DNA of 64,000 bases from Tumebacillus lacus (GCF_026410385.1 NZ_JAPMLT010000011.1:109812-173811); one strand, 5' to 3'; shown: positions 43,404 through 52,172, counted from the stretch's first letter. Notes: generated by a model from the letters alone, not told the origin. Made by a program: numbers and translations.

Positions 43404-44141
43404 ATGCCCAAAAAAATCAACGCGCGTGTCAAATTGACCATCTCGCTGACCATGATCTCGGTCATCCTCGGTTTGATGCTTTCCATGCAATATAAAAACA
43501 CCAGGGCCGCAGCCAACACACAGTCTCAAGTCACCACCACCGACCCGAAGGCGCAGTACACGGCCGACCAGTTGAGCCGGATCAAAGAGCAAAATAAAGC
43601 GCTTGAGGGAGACATCGAAAAGCTCCGCAAAGAGCTCTACGAATTTGAAAAGCAGGCGACGCAGGCGGGCAACAACGTGCCGCCGGAAGTGCGCGACGAT
43701 CTGACCAAATACAAGATCATGGCAGGCGTGCTGCCGGTCAAAGGGCCGGGCATCTCCTTCACTGTCACCGACAGCATCAAAGACGGCCAGACCACCAACC
43801 TTTTGATCACCCATGACAGTGACTTGCGGATGATGGTGAACGAGATGTTCATCGGCGGTGCAGAGGCGATTGCGATCAACGACCAGCGCATCACCACCAC
43901 CAGCGGGATCATCTGCATCGGTCCAATCGTCATGATCAACGGCGTAAAAGTCTCGCCGCCGTTTGAATTTAAGGCGGTGGGGCAAGCGCAGACGATGATG
44001 GCCACGTTCGAACTGCGCGGTGGGGTGTTCGACCTCCTCGGCGATCCTGGCGGCCGCGCGCTGTCGTTCTCCAAGCCAAAAATGCACCCTTCGCTGACAT
44101 TGCCGGCCTACGCGGGTGATTTCAACGGACTATCTGAATAG
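43404..44141 (+). CDS. ylxW: DUF881 protein, YlxW-like
   Basis: This 245-residue protein has an N-terminal membrane anchor (LTISLTMISVILGLMLSMQY), a coiled coil (RIKEQNKALEGDIEKLRKEL) and an external DUF881 domain (LLITHDSDLRMMVNEMFIGGAEAIAINDQRI). Position 4 bp after divIB and before a second DUF881 gene matches B. subtilis ylxW-ylxX. Function is unknown, probably linked to division or wall synthesis. Confidence 0.88.
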   Translation: MPKKINARVKLTISLTMISVILGLMLSMQYKNTRAAANTQSQVTTTDPKAQYTADQLSRIKEQNKALEGDIEKLRKELYEFEKQATQAGNNVPPEVRDDLTKYKIMAGVLPVKGPGISFTVTDSIKDGQTTNLLITHDSDLRMMVNEMFIGGAEAIAINDQRITTTSGIICIGPIVMINGVKVSPPFEFKAVGQAQTMMATFELRGGVFDLLGDPGGRALSFSKPKMHPSLTLPAYAGDFNGLSE

Positions 44142-44155
44142 AGAGGAGCAGACCG

Positions 44156-44899
44156 ATGAAACCGAACAACAAAATCGCGCTGTTCCTCGTTTCCTTGCTG
44201 CTCGGCTCCATGGTCACCGTCCAGTTCTCCACCGTTCATTCCCGTCCGAAACAGCAAGATGCGGCGGCGGTGACGACGGGTGACTATGTGCAGTTAACCG
44301 CCGAGATGGCCAAGGAGCGCGAACGACAAAACTTCTTCTACTCGGAGATCGCAAACCTTGAAGCGCAGATCGCCGGCTACAAAGGCAAGCAGGGCGATCG
44401 CAAAGAGCTGGTCAAACAGATGGCCGAAGAGCTGGAAAAGGTCAAGCGTGAGGCGGGGCAGACGCAAGTGAATGGCGACGGCATCATCATCACCATCGAA
44501 GACGATCTGGACGCGGTCGCCACCTACGGCACTGAAAACCAAGTCTTCCTTGACGCAGCGCTGTATCAGACGGTCAACTATCTCAACGGACATGACGCGC
44601 AGGCGATCTCGATCAACGGACACCGGATCGTCTCGTTCTCCACGATCCGTTCCATCTCCAAATACAATCACCAAATCAACACCCAGACGATTTCGTCCGA
44701 CAAGATCGTGATCAAGGCGGTCGGCAACATCGAGCAGATGAAAGTCGGCCTCTACGCTAACCGTCTTAAAGACGCATTCTTCCAGATGGGCAAGGGGTTT
44801 GAAATCACCGATGTCAAAGACGGCAGCTTGGAGATCCCGCCTTTTGAGCGAGCGGTCGAATTCAAGTATGCACAGCCGGAGGGGGATAAAAAGTTATGA
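44156..44899 (+). CDS. ylxX: DUF881 protein, YlxX-like
   Basis: This 247-residue paralogue of the preceding protein has an N-terminal anchor (IALFLVSLLLGSMVTVQF), a coiled coil and the DUF881 segment YQTVNYLNGHDAQAISINGHR. The two proteins share the anchor-coil-domain plan, suggesting an old duplication and perhaps a heteromer. It overlaps sbp by 4 bp. No molecular function is established. Confidence 0.88.
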   Translation: MKPNNKIALFLVSLLLGSMVTVQFSTVHSRPKQQDAAAVTTGDYVQLTAEMAKERERQNFFYSEIANLEAQIAGYKGKQGDRKELVKQMAEELEKVKREAGQTQVNGDGIIITIEDDLDAVATYGTENQVFLDAALYQTVNYLNGHDAQAISINGHRIVSFSTIRSISKYNHQINTQTISSDKIVIKAVGNIEQMKVGLYANRLKDAFFQMGKGFEITDVKDGSLEIPPFERAVEFKYAQPEGDKKL

Positions 44900-45249
44900 T
44901 CTGGATTCCCGTGATCGGATTGGCTCTCGGTGTCTTCTTGGGCCTTTCACTCGATCTGTCGCTTTCTCTCCAATACAGTTCCTATCTCTCGATCGCCATC
45001 TTGGCGGCGCTTGACACGGTGTTTGGGGGGATTCGCGCCAGCCTCGAGCGCAGTTTCGACTCCTCGGTGTTCATCAGCGGTTTCTTCTTCAATACGTTGC
45101 TGGCGGCGCTGCTGGCCTTTATCGGGGTGCAACTCGGCGTCGACCTCTACCTGGCCGCCGTGTTTGCTTTCGGGGTGCGCCTCTTCAATAACATCGCCGC
45201 GATCCGCCGGCTCATGGTCAATCGTTCCCGTACGCAGACTGGAAAATAA
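44896..45249 (+). CDS. sbp: small basic protein Sbp (DUF1290)
   Basis: This 117-residue membrane protein has three hydrophobic helices and the DUF1290 motifs LSIAILAALDTVFGGIRASL and FFFNTLLAALLAFIGVQLG. As in B. subtilis, it lies immediately before ftsA. It overlaps ylxX (ATGA). Function unknown. A terminator follows, so ftsAZ is a separate unit. Confidence 0.92.
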   Translation: MIWIPVIGLALGVFLGLSLDLSLSLQYSSYLSIAILAALDTVFGGIRASLERSFDSSVFISGFFFNTLLAALLAFIGVQLGVDLYLAAVFAFGVRLFNNIAAIRRLMVNRSRTQTGK

Positions 45250-45282
45250 TCCTGCTCCTGATTAGGGGCAGGAACTTTTTTT
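45250..45282 (+). terminator. Rho-independent terminator after sbp
   Basis: TCCTGCTCCT pairs with AGGGGCAGGA (one wobble), loop GATT, then ACTTTTTTT. Confidence 0.88.
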
Positions 45283-45381
45283 ACAGAAATCTGTTACGAA
45301 AAAAAGGGAATCGACAAGGCATATCGAATTTAAAAACCGATAAGCAATAGTCTCAGGTTAGTTCTTAGGAGGTGCCACCGC

Positions 45382-46620
45382 TTGACGAACGGCGATATCA
45401 TCGTCAGCTTAGACATCGGTACATCAAAAGTTCGCGCGATCATCGGCGAGGTGAGCAGTGCGGGCATCCAGATCATCGGCGTAGGTTCCGCTGACGGTGA
45501 CGGCATACGAAAAGGCGCAATTGTTGATATAGATAAAACTGTGCAATCAATTCGTGCGGCAATTGACCACGCGGAACGCATGGTGGGCATCCAGATCACG
45601 GCGGCGTACGTCGGCATCTCAGGAAACCATATCTCTCTTCAAAGCAGCCACGGTGTCGTTGCGGTCAACTCCCCGAATCGTGAGATCGGCGAGGAAGACA
45701 TTGAGCGCGTGCTTCAAGCGTCACGCGTCATGGCTCTCCCGCCGGAGCGCGAGATCATCGATGTTGTACCTAAAATGTATGTGGTCGACGGGTTGAAGGA
45801 CATCTCCGACCCGCGCGGTATGATCGGCGTCCGCTTGGAAGTGGACGCGTACATCATCACCGGTTCTCGCACGGTGATTCACAATCTCGTTCGTTGCATC
45901 GAGCGGGCAGGCGTGCAGATCGCCGGCCTCGTGCTCTCGCCGCTCGCGGCGAGCGGCATCGCGCTCTCGGGCGACGAGCGAAAGCTCGGCGTCGCGCTTG
46001 TCGATATCGGGGCGGGTCAAACCACCGTCTCCGTCTTCAAAGACGACGCACTGGAAGCGACGGGTGTTCTGCCGGTCGGCGGTGACCACGTCACCAACGA
46101 CATTGCCATCGGTTTGAAGACGCAGACCGATCTCGCGGAGCAGATCAAGCTGCGCCACGGCGTCGCGCTCGTCCATGACGCGAGCGAAGAAGAAACGTTC
46201 AAAGTCTCCCGCGTCGGCAGCAATGTCGAAAAGGAGTTCAATCAATTTGAGCTGGCCAACATCATCGAACCGCGCATGCAGGAGATCTTGATGATGGTCC
46301 GCCAACAGGTCGAGAAGATGGGCTACCGGGAACTGGCAGGCGGATACGTCTTGACCGGCGGTGTCGCATCGATGCCCGGAGTGTCCAAGCTCGCCGAGTT
46401 CGAACTGGACGCCCCGGTTCGGACGGCAGTTCCCGAGTATTTGGGTGTGAAGGATGCGTCATTTGTCAACGGTGTCGGCATGATCAACTATGTGGCGCGC
46501 ACCTACACACACAAACCGGAGGCAGCAGCAGCGCCCCGTCGCAAAGTCAGCAGCAATACCAGCAGCAGCGGCGGCGGACTCGTCGACAAGATCAAATCTT
46601 GGTTCAGCGAGTTCGTCTGA
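45382..46620 (+). CDS. ftsA: cell division protein FtsA
   Basis: This 412-residue actin-fold ATPase tethers FtsZ to the membrane. It shows phosphate-1 IVSLDIGTSKVRAIIGE, the SHS2/1C domain, GVALVDIGAGQTTVSVF, and adenosine-binding YVLTGGVASMPGV. The C-terminal end VDKIKSWFSEFV is the amphipathic membrane-targeting helix after a Ser/Asn-rich linker. It starts at TTG 45382 with AGGAGGTG upstream, a start that may limit its level relative to FtsZ. Confidence 0.96.
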   Translation: MTNGDIIVSLDIGTSKVRAIIGEVSSAGIQIIGVGSADGDGIRKGAIVDIDKTVQSIRAAIDHAERMVGIQITAAYVGISGNHISLQSSHGVVAVNSPNREIGEEDIERVLQASRVMALPPEREIIDVVPKMYVVDGLKDISDPRGMIGVRLEVDAYIITGSRTVIHNLVRCIERAGVQIAGLVLSPLAASGIALSGDERKLGVALVDIGAGQTTVSVFKDDALEATGVLPVGGDHVTNDIAIGLKTQTDLAEQIKLRHGVALVHDASEEETFKVSRVGSNVEKEFNQFELANIIEPRMQEILMMVRQQVEKMGYRELAGGYVLTGGVASMPGVSKLAEFELDAPVRTAVPEYLGVKDASFVNGVGMINYVARTYTHKPEAAAAPRRKVSSNTSSSGGGLVDKIKSWFSEFV

Positions 46621-46680
46621 TCCACACATCGCAGCAGTCCGAAACACTTTGCTTTGACTAGTAAGGAGGATAAATACATT

Positions 46681-47760
46681 ATGTTGGAGTTTGATTTTGA
46701 AATAGAGGCTCTGGCTCAGATAAAGGTCATTGGTTGCGGTGGCGGCGGTTGCAACGCTGTCAATCGAATGATTGAGGGCGGCGTCAAGGGCGTGGAGTTC
46801 ATCACGGTCAACACGGACGCACAGGCTTTGCATATGTCCAAGGCGGAACACCGTCTGCAGATCGGCGAAAAGCTGACTCGCGGACTCGGCGCAGGCGCCA
46901 ACCCGGACATCGGCAAAAAAGCGGCGGAAGAAAGCCGCGAACTGATCATGAACGCGCTGCGCGGCGCGGACATGGTCTTCGTCACCGCTGGCATGGGCGG
47001 CGGCACCGGCACCGGGGCGGCTCCGGTCGTCGCGGAGATCTCCAAAGAGCTGGGCGCGCTGACCGTCGGCGTCGTCACCAAGCCGTTCACTTTTGAAGGC
47101 CGTCGCCGCATGAACCAGGCGGAGGCAGGCATCGCATTGCTGAAGGACAAGGTCGACACGCTGATCGTCATCCCGAACGACCGCCTGCTCGAACTGGTCG
47201 ACAAGAACACCCCGATGCTGGAAGCTTTCAAAGAGGTCGACAACGTGCTTCGTCAAGGCGTTTCCGGCATCTCTGACCTGATCGCCGTACCGGGCCTGAT
47301 CAACGTCGACTTTGCCGACGTCAAGACGATCATGACCGAGCGCGGCTCCGCACTGATGGGCATCGGCATCCACACCGGTGAAAACCGTGCGGCAGAAGCT
47401 GCGAAAAAGGCGATCTGCTCGCCGCTGCTGGAGACCTCTATCGACGGCGCGCGCGGCGTGCTGATGCACATCGCCGGCGGCAACAACCTTTCGCTGTTCG
47501 AAGTCAACGAAGCGGCCGACATCGTCTCCTCGGCAGCCGACCCGGAGGTCAACATGATCTTTGGCGCGGTGATCAACCCGGAGCTGAAGGAAGAGATTAT
47601 CGTCACCGTCATCGCGACCGGCTTCGAATACAAGGAGCGCGCTCCACAACAAAAACCGCTGAACAAAATGGACATCAAACCGTTCGGCGGCGGCAACAAC
47701 AGCGCTCCGAGCAACGACAACCTCGACATCCCGGCGTTCCTGCGCCGTAACAACCGGTAA
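46681..47760 (+). CDS. ftsZ: cell division protein FtsZ
   Basis: This 359-residue tubulin-like GTPase forms the Z ring. It has [18 protein letters not shown], the tubulin signature [18 protein letters not shown]7-loop [11 protein letters not shown] and the C-terminal peptide [11 protein letters not shown] that binds FtsA and SepF. The linker is short (about 40 residues). The ATG at 46681 follows AAGGAGG. A strong terminator follows and gene order then departs from B. subtilis. Confidence 0.98.
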   Translation: MLEFDFEIEALAQIKVIGCGGGGCNAVNRMIEGGVKGVEFITVNTDAQALHMSKAEHRLQIGEKLTRGLGAGANPDIGKKAAEESRELIMNALRGADMVFVTAGMGGGTGTGAAPVVAEISKELGALTVGVVTKPFTFEGRRRMNQAEAGIALLKDKVDTLIVIPNDRLLELVDKNTPMLEAFKEVDNVLRQGVSGISDLIAVPGLINVDFADVKTIMTERGSALMGIGIHTGENRAAEAAKKAICSPLLETSIDGARGVLMHIAGGNNLSLFEVNEAADIVSSAADPEVNMIFGAVINPELKEEIIVTVIATGFEYKERAPQQKPLNKMDIKPFGGGNNSAPSNDNLDIPAFLRRNNR

Positions 47761-47770
47761 TCGAATGCAC

Positions 47771-47798
47771 CGGACTCCCTTGCGGGAGTCCTTTTTTT
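47771..47798 (+). terminator. Rho-independent terminator after ftsZ
   Basis: GGACTCCC and GGGAGTCC form a perfect 8-bp stem, then T7. Confidence 0.92.
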
Positions 47799-47855
47799 GT
47801 GCGTTAAGACCTAGTCTGCTTTGTTGTGAGTGGGTATTTTATATTATATTTTGTA

Positions 47856-47902
47856 TATTCTGAATATTTAGTATTTACATACAGAATAGTTTGTGTTATC
47901 TT
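47856..47902 (+). promoter_or_regulatory. promoter and inverted repeat upstream of the precursor peptide genes
   Basis: TTTACA (47874-47879) and TATCTT (47897-47902) are 17 bp apart, 52 bp before the first peptide. TATTCTG (47856-47862) and CAGAATA (47882-47888) form an inverted repeat straddling the -35, a possible operator. The whole 47800-47940 stretch is strikingly AT-rich compared with the flanks. Confidence 0.6.
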
Positions 47903-47953
47903 AACGCCAAGAAGTAATCAGCATTAAAATTAAAAACAAGAGGAGGTGTTAAT

Positions 47954-48016
47954 TTGAAGATTCAAGCGAAACGTGTCGAGCAAGTTCGCACCACCGCCGA
48001 ATGCGTAGCTTGCTAA
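47954..48016 (+). CDS. putative RiPP precursor peptide 1 (20 residues)
   Basis: The translation is MKIQAKRVEQVRTTAECVAC. It starts at TTG 47954 with a very strong AGAGGAGGTG site 8 bp upstream. It is a paralogue of the second peptide (pattern MKIQA-basic-basic-VEQV-basic-TTA-x-CV-x-C). It lies upstream of a fused RRE-E1 enzyme and an RRE-M50 protease, which is the arrangement of a modified-peptide locus. The leader is probably MKIQAKRVEQV and the core the C-terminal part with two cysteines and a C-terminal Cys. The modification is unknown. Confidence 0.75.
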   Translation: MKIQAKRVEQVRTTAECVAC

Positions 48017-48062
48017 TCATGCCGTGTTCCAAGAGTCAATGAACCGGGGAGGTGAGTGACCG

Positions 48063-48125
48063 ATGAAGATCCAAGCTCGCAAAGTGGAGCAAGTGAAAAC
48101 GACCGCGATCTGCGTTGACTGCTAA
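48063..48125 (+). CDS. putative RiPP precursor peptide 2 (20 residues)
   Basis: The translation is MKIQARKVEQVKTTAICVDC, starting at ATG 48063 with GGGAGGTGAG upstream. Same length as peptide 1 and 14 of 20 residues identical; the substitutions are mostly Lys/Arg exchanges in the leader plus two changes in the core (E to I, A to D). Conservation of the protein while the codons differ indicates selection on the peptide sequence. An attenuator-type hairpin separates it from the enzyme genes. Confidence 0.75.
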   Translation: MKIQARKVEQVKTTAICVDC

Positions 48126-48138
48126 TCCCCTTCGAGAC

Positions 48139-48172
48139 AGGACGGTCGATCTCGGCTGTCCTTTCTTTTTTC
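48139..48172 (+). terminator. attenuating terminator between precursors and maturation genes
   Basis: AGGACGG pairs with CTGTCCT (one wobble) around a 10-base loop, followed by TTCTTTTTT. Such a weak terminator would give more precursor than enzyme mRNA, as is usual in RiPP operons. Confidence 0.65.
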
Positions 48173-48220
48173 ATTCAATTTCTCTTTCCCACTCCACTCT
48201 ACGAGAGGACGGTGATCGTG

Positions 48221-49393
48221 ATGGAACGTCGCCCGATCTTTAAAAACATCCATCCTGTATACGAGGTGCAGCCTGGCTTGCTCCGTTTGGGAGAACTGGT
48301 CGGCACGGCGGTGGAACTCGACGATCCGAACGGGTCGATTGAACAAATGATCCGGATGATGGACGGCACGCGGACCGGTGCCGACCTGCATCAGGCATTG
48401 CTTGCAGACTATCCGGAATTAACCCGTGCCGAAGTGGAAGGGGCGTTGGAAGCCCTGCACGAACTGGGCTTTCTCTACGATCAGTGCTTGGAGGAACAGG
48501 TGACATTGACCGCAGAGGAACGTGCTCGCTACAAAGGCAACCTCAACCTCTTTGCCCACTACGCCAACTTTTCGCAAAGCCCTGGCATGATCCAAGAAAG
48601 GCTGAAAAACGCCAAAGTCACCGTTCTCGGAATGGGCGCATTCGGTTCCTCTTTGCTGTTCCAACTGGCCGGACTCGGTGTCGGACAGGTGCGCATCGTC
48701 GACTTCGACACGGTCGAGATGAGCAACCTCAACCGTCAGATGCTGTTCAGCGAGCCGGATCTCGGGCGGCTGAAGATCGACGTGGCCAAAGAGTTCATGG
48801 CGCGCTTCAACTCCACGATGCAGATTGAGACGGTTGAGTTGGAGATCCGTTCCAGCGCGGACGTCGAACGAGTGATCGCAGGCAGTGATCTGGTGATCCA
48901 AGCGGCCGACCAGCCGTTTTTCATCCTGATGCAATGGGTGAACAAAGCGGTGGTCAAACACAACATTCCGCTGGTGGGCGGCGGCATTCAACTGTCCGGC
49001 GGCACGATGTACGCTGTTCTACCTGGCAGGAGCGGCTGTATGGACTGCATGCTGTTGCGTCGCACTGACGAGGCGGAGGACTATCCGGAGATCGTCGAAC
49101 GCTTCCTGCAATCCCGCTACATCCCGCCAAACTCCGCCACCGCACCGACCCTGATGCAGATCACCAGCCACATCGGCATGGAGGCGTTGCGGATCTTGAC
49201 CGGCATCGGCGAGGTGCTGACGGCGGGCAAACTGATGCATTATGACTTCATGACTTGGCAGCAGGAAGTGATGACCGACTTTGAACGCGATGAAGACCGC
49301 TGCCCGACATGCGGGCAAGGCGATCCAAACCACCCAGTGTTTCGAATCGCCCAAAACAGCGACTTTTCCGGCCGTCCGGTCGTGCCGCGATAG
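48221..49393 (+). CDS. RRE-fused E1-like (ThiF/MoeB/HesA) adenylating enzyme, RiPP maturation
   Basis: This 390-residue protein has two parts. Residues about 5-90 look like a PqqD-type RiPP recognition element (IHPVYEVQPGLLRLGELVG ... LTRAEVEGALEALHELGFLY). Residues about 120-370 are an E1-like domain: GMGAFG at 137, ATP Asp in VDFD, SNLNRQ (168-173), GRLKIDVA and QAADQP. Cys273/276 and Cys361/364 should bind zinc. It would bind the leader and adenylate a carboxylate of the peptide, as PaaA (pantocin A) and MccB do. No YcaO domain is fused. The ATG at 48221 is chosen; in-frame GTGs at 48212 and 48218 are open. Confidence 0.85.
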   Translation: MERRPIFKNIHPVYEVQPGLLRLGELVGTAVELDDPNGSIEQMIRMMDGTRTGADLHQALLADYPELTRAEVEGALEALHELGFLYDQCLEEQVTLTAEERARYKGNLNLFAHYANFSQSPGMIQERLKNAKVTVLGMGAFGSSLLFQLAGLGVGQVRIVDFDTVEMSNLNRQMLFSEPDLGRLKIDVAKEFMARFNSTMQIETVELEIRSSADVERVIAGSDLVIQAADQPFFILMQWVNKAVVKHNIPLVGGGIQLSGGTMYAVLPGRSGCMDCMLLRRTDEAEDYPEIVERFLQSRYIPPNSATAPTLMQITSHIGMEALRILTGIGEVLTAGKLMHYDFMTWQQEVMTDFERDEDRCPTCGQGDPNHPVFRIAQNSDFSGRPVVPR

Positions 49394-49408
49394 AGAGGAG
49401 AGAGAACG

Positions 49409-50644
49409 ATGAACGTGACAAAAGACAGCGTGATCGAGTTTCACGCGCTGAGATCCCGCCCGGAAAACGAAGAAGAGACGCTGATCGGCCGTCCCGACAT
49501 CAGCAACTATATCGTCTTGCCGAACATCGGCATCGAGATCATCGAGAGGCTCCAAAGCGGGCAGCCGATCTTCGAGATGGAAGCGATCTTCGAGGAGCGT
49601 TTCGGCGAGCCGGTCGATGTCCTCTCCTTCGTGCAAGATTTGATCTACGACTACCAATTCATTCACAAAGTAGACGGAGCGGTCGTCAACGAAAAAACCG
49701 AGTGGAAAGACCATCTGCCGTTTCTTACCGAGCGGTTGGGAAACTTCTTTTTCAACCGTTTTGCCTTTGCGCTCTATGCGCTCTTGTTTTTCAGCGGGTT
49801 GGCCGCCGCAGTGGTGCGGACCGAGTATTTCCCGGTCTACTCGGACATCTTTCTTTCCTCGTCCGTCACTGTCTCGCTGGTCACCGCGTTCCTCGCCGGG
49901 TGGTTCTTTCTCTTTCTCCACGAGATCGCCCATCTGATGGCAGCCCGCTCGCTTGGGATCGGCTCGCGGATCGGTCTGTCGCACCGCCTCGTCTTCATGG
50001 TGGCGGAGACCAACATGTCGAACATCGTGCTCCTGCCGCCGCACAAGCGCTACCGGGCGTTTCTCGCCGGCATGGCCTGGGATGGAGCCCTGTTTGGAGT
50101 CGGTGTGTGGTTGCAAGTGTTGCACGGGGCCGGGTGGCTCGCTTTGCCGGAGATCGTGATCGCCTTCCTGCGGATGATTAACCTGTCGTTCCTGCTCGGG
50201 CTCGGCTTTCAATTTCTGTTCTTCATGCAGACCGACGTCTATTACGTGTTCACCGCCCGTTTCAACTGCAAGAATCTGATCCACAACACACGGCTCTACC
50301 TGCGTGGCCTGCGCAACAGACTCGATGAAGCACAACAACAGGAGTGGGAGGGTGTCGAGGAGAAGGAAAAGAGGGTGATCCGTTGGTACGCCTGGTTTTA
50401 TCTGATCGGCATGGTCTGGGCGCTGTTCCTGTTCAGTTCGGTCACGCTCCGCCAAGCGGCCGACTTCATCTCCAAAACGTATGACAGCATGGCCGGACAT
50501 CCGGTGCTCTCCTGGCCGTTCCTCGACGGTGTGCTGCTGATCGCTCTTACGCTCGTGCCGTTTTCCATCGTCGTCTGGTCTTGGATTCGCACATGGCGTG
50601 AACGAGCGTGGAAAATGAAGCAAAGAGACAATTTGACAACATAA
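49409..50644 (+). CDS. RRE-like plus M50-type membrane metalloprotease, RiPP maturation or export
   Basis: This 411-residue membrane protein has an N-terminal soluble region (about 1-90) resembling a PqqD-like recognition fold (YIVLPNIGIEIIERLQSGQP ... VDVLSFVQDLIYDYQFI). About six to eight membrane helices follow. The second carries the zinc motif HEIAH (His171, Glu172, His175), and AWDG downstream could supply the third ligand, as in site-2-type M50 proteases. The role proposed is cleavage of leader peptide or processing at the membrane, like YydH of the YydF epipeptide operon. It follows the E1 gene by 15 bp. Confidence 0.78.
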   Translation: MNVTKDSVIEFHALRSRPENEEETLIGRPDISNYIVLPNIGIEIIERLQSGQPIFEMEAIFEERFGEPVDVLSFVQDLIYDYQFIHKVDGAVVNEKTEWKDHLPFLTERLGNFFFNRFAFALYALLFFSGLAAAVVRTEYFPVYSDIFLSSSVTVSLVTAFLAGWFFLFLHEIAHLMAARSLGIGSRIGLSHRLVFMVAETNMSNIVLLPPHKRYRAFLAGMAWDGALFGVGVWLQVLHGAGWLALPEIVIAFLRMINLSFLLGLGFQFLFFMQTDVYYVFTARFNCKNLIHNTRLYLRGLRNRLDEAQQQEWEGVEEKEKRVIRWYAWFYLIGMVWALFLFSSVTLRQAADFISKTYDSMAGHPVLSWPFLDGVLLIALTLVPFSIVVWSWIRTWRERAWKMKQRDNLTT

Positions 50645-50690
50645 TTTTCGATAATCATCTGCAACGGCTGTTTTCGTCGCCATACGTGGA

Positions 50691-50732
50691 TTGAAGATCG
50701 CGGGGGACCATGATAATATAAGTCCTGTCGCC
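50691..50732 (+). promoter_or_regulatory. stable-RNA promoter A with CTGTCGCC initial region
   Basis: TTGAAG (50691-50696), 17 bp, TAATAT (50714-50719), 5 bp, then CTGTCGCC (50725-50732), before tRNA-Thr. The same arrangement recurs before the tRNA-Gly and tRNA-Ser units. Confidence 0.7.
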
Positions 50733-50757
50733 ACGATAACACGGCACACGAAAACAT

Positions 50758-50833
50758 GCTGATGTAGCTCAGATGGTAGAGCAATCGATTCGTAATCGAT
50801 AGGTCGCAGGTTCGATTCCTGTCATCAGCACCA
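50758..50833 (+). tRNA. tRNA-Thr (anticodon CGT), copy 1
   Basis: All four arms fold: acceptor GCTGATG/CATCAGC, anticodon stem ATCGA/TCGAT with loop TTCGTAA, T-loop TTCGATT, D-loop with G18G19. CCA is encoded. It reads ACG. Confidence 0.97.
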
Positions 50834-50837
50834 CCTT

Positions 50838-50914
50838 CGGAATGTAGCGCAGCTTGGTAGCGCGCACGCTTCGGGAGCGTGAGGTCCAGGGTTCGAATCC
50901 CTGCATTCCGACCA
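50838..50914 (+). tRNA. tRNA-Pro (anticodon CGG)
   Basis: Acceptor CGGAATG/CATTCCG, anticodon stem CACGC/GCGTG with loop TTCGGGA, T-loop TTCGAAT, encoded CCA. It reads CCG. It is 4 bp after tRNA-Thr, so co-transcribed. Confidence 0.97.
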
Positions 50915-50920
50915 CCTGAT

Positions 50921-50958
50921 AAAAAGGATCTGTTCTCTTCAGAGAACAGATCCTTTTT
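50921..50958 (+). terminator. terminator of the tRNA-Thr/tRNA-Pro unit
   Basis: GGATCTGTTCTCT pairs with AGAGAACAGATCC across a two-base apex, then T6. Confidence 0.93.
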
Positions 50959-51071
50959 TGTGTACAAGGAACCGAGCGAGCCATTCCGGGTTTCACTCGC
51001 TTTTTTTGTGCAGTCCGTATATGCTTTTGAGAGAAGGTTCAGTTTTCGACAGAAAAAGGGGTGATCGACAA

Positions 51072-52004
51072 GTGGCTTCACGATATAAGGGGTTTGCGAT
51101 GGTCTTGATCGCCGGTACGCTGTGGGGTTTGTCCGGGACGGTCGCGCAAAAATTGTTTACCGAGTACGGATACACGCCGGGCAGTCTCGTCACGATCCGA
51201 CTGCTCTTCGCCGGGATGATCATGCTGGCCATCGGGGCGATGCGGGGCAAGGGAGGCGAGATCATCGGCGCGTGGAGGCGGCCGGAGGATCGGGTGCAAC
51301 TGGTGATGTTCGGCATCTTCGGCATGCTCGGGGTCCAGTACACCTATTTTGCGTCGATTGGCGAAGGCAACGCGGCCACAGCAACGCTGCTGCAATACCT
51401 CGCGCCGCTGTTGATCACCGTCTTCCTCGCCGTTCGCCTGATGAAATGGCCGGGACCGCGGGAGTCGACGGCCGTCTTTCTTGCGCTGTTCGGCACGATG
51501 CTGCTGGTGACGGCAGGTCATTTCGATCAGCTCTCCGTGCCGGGCATTGCGGTGTTCTGGGGGTTGATGTCGGCTGTGGCGTTGGCGTTTTACACGCTGT
51601 ATCCGTCCGGCCTCCTGTCGCGCCTCGGTTCCGAAGCGGTCGTCGGTTGGGGGATGATCGTCGGCGGCGTCGGCTTGATCCCGATCTATCCGCCGTGGGA
51701 CACTGCAGGGCAGGTGTGGAATCTCGAAGCGGTGCTGTTCATCCTCTTTGTCGTGCTGTTCGGCACGCTGCTGGCCTTTTTCCTTTATCTCGACAGCATG
51801 CGCTATATCACGCCGACCGAGAGTGCGCTTTTGGCCTGCATCGAGCCGCTGGTCGCCGTGGTGGCATCGGTGATCTGGCTCGACATTCCGTTTGGCGTCT
51901 ACGAAGCGGTCGGCGGGCTGTGCATCATCGCGACCGTCGTGATCTTGTCCTTGAAGAAGTCGGCCGTTGCCAAATCGGTTCCCGGTCAGAAAGCATCCGT
52001 TTGA
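51072..52004 (+). CDS. EamA/DMT-family transporter
   Basis: This 310-residue membrane protein has ten predicted helices in two EamA repeats. The first has ALGTLWG-like LIAGTLWGLSGTVAQKLF; the second ends with YITPTESALLACIEPLVAVVASVIWL, the typical EPL/VA motif. Members export amino acids, nucleotides or drugs; the substrate cannot be read. It starts at GTG 51072 after AAAAAGGGG. It lies between two tRNA units behind a terminator. Export of the RiPP product is possible but unsupported. Confidence 0.9.
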   Translation: MASRYKGFAMVLIAGTLWGLSGTVAQKLFTEYGYTPGSLVTIRLLFAGMIMLAIGAMRGKGGEIIGAWRRPEDRVQLVMFGIFGMLGVQYTYFASIGEGNAATATLLQYLAPLLITVFLAVRLMKWPGPRESTAVFLALFGTMLLVTAGHFDQLSVPGIAVFWGLMSAVALAFYTLYPSGLLSRLGSEAVVGWGMIVGGVGLIPIYPPWDTAGQVWNLEAVLFILFVVLFGTLLAFFLYLDSMRYITPTESALLACIEPLVAVVASVIWLDIPFGVYEAVGGLCIIATVVILSLKKSAVAKSVPGQKASV

Positions 52005-52028
52005 TACGCAAACAGCAGGAAGACAGAC

Positions 52029-52058
52029 GAAGGAACAGGTGAGTGCATCTGTTCCTTC
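52029..52058 (+). terminator. terminator after the DMT transporter gene
   Basis: GAAGGAACAG and CTGTTCCTTC form a perfect 10-bp stem around a 10-base loop; the T run (CTCATTTCC) is weak. Confidence 0.65.
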
Positions 52059-52098
52059 CTCATTTCCTTTAAGCGGCGAATTTGTTCGCAGACGTATA

Positions 52099-52140
52099 TT
52101 GAGAAAAGGATGGCGGCATGATAAGATTACTTCTGTCGCC
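52099..52140 (+). promoter_or_regulatory. stable-RNA promoter B with CTGTCGCC initial region
   Basis: TTGAGA (52099-52104), 17 bp, TAAGAT (52122-52127), 5 bp, then CTGTCGCC (52133-52140) and GCGAG. It precedes tRNA-Gly, rnpB and the second tRNA-Thr, with no terminator until 52783. Confidence 0.7.
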
Positions 52141-52172
52141 GCGAGTGACGGGTTGAAAACAGAACATGATGT

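Noticed and set aside
47800..47940. AT-rich stretch considered as a replication origin or IS remnant
   Set aside because: No DnaA-box cluster, inverted-repeat ends or transposase; it is explained by the promoter region of the peptide genes.
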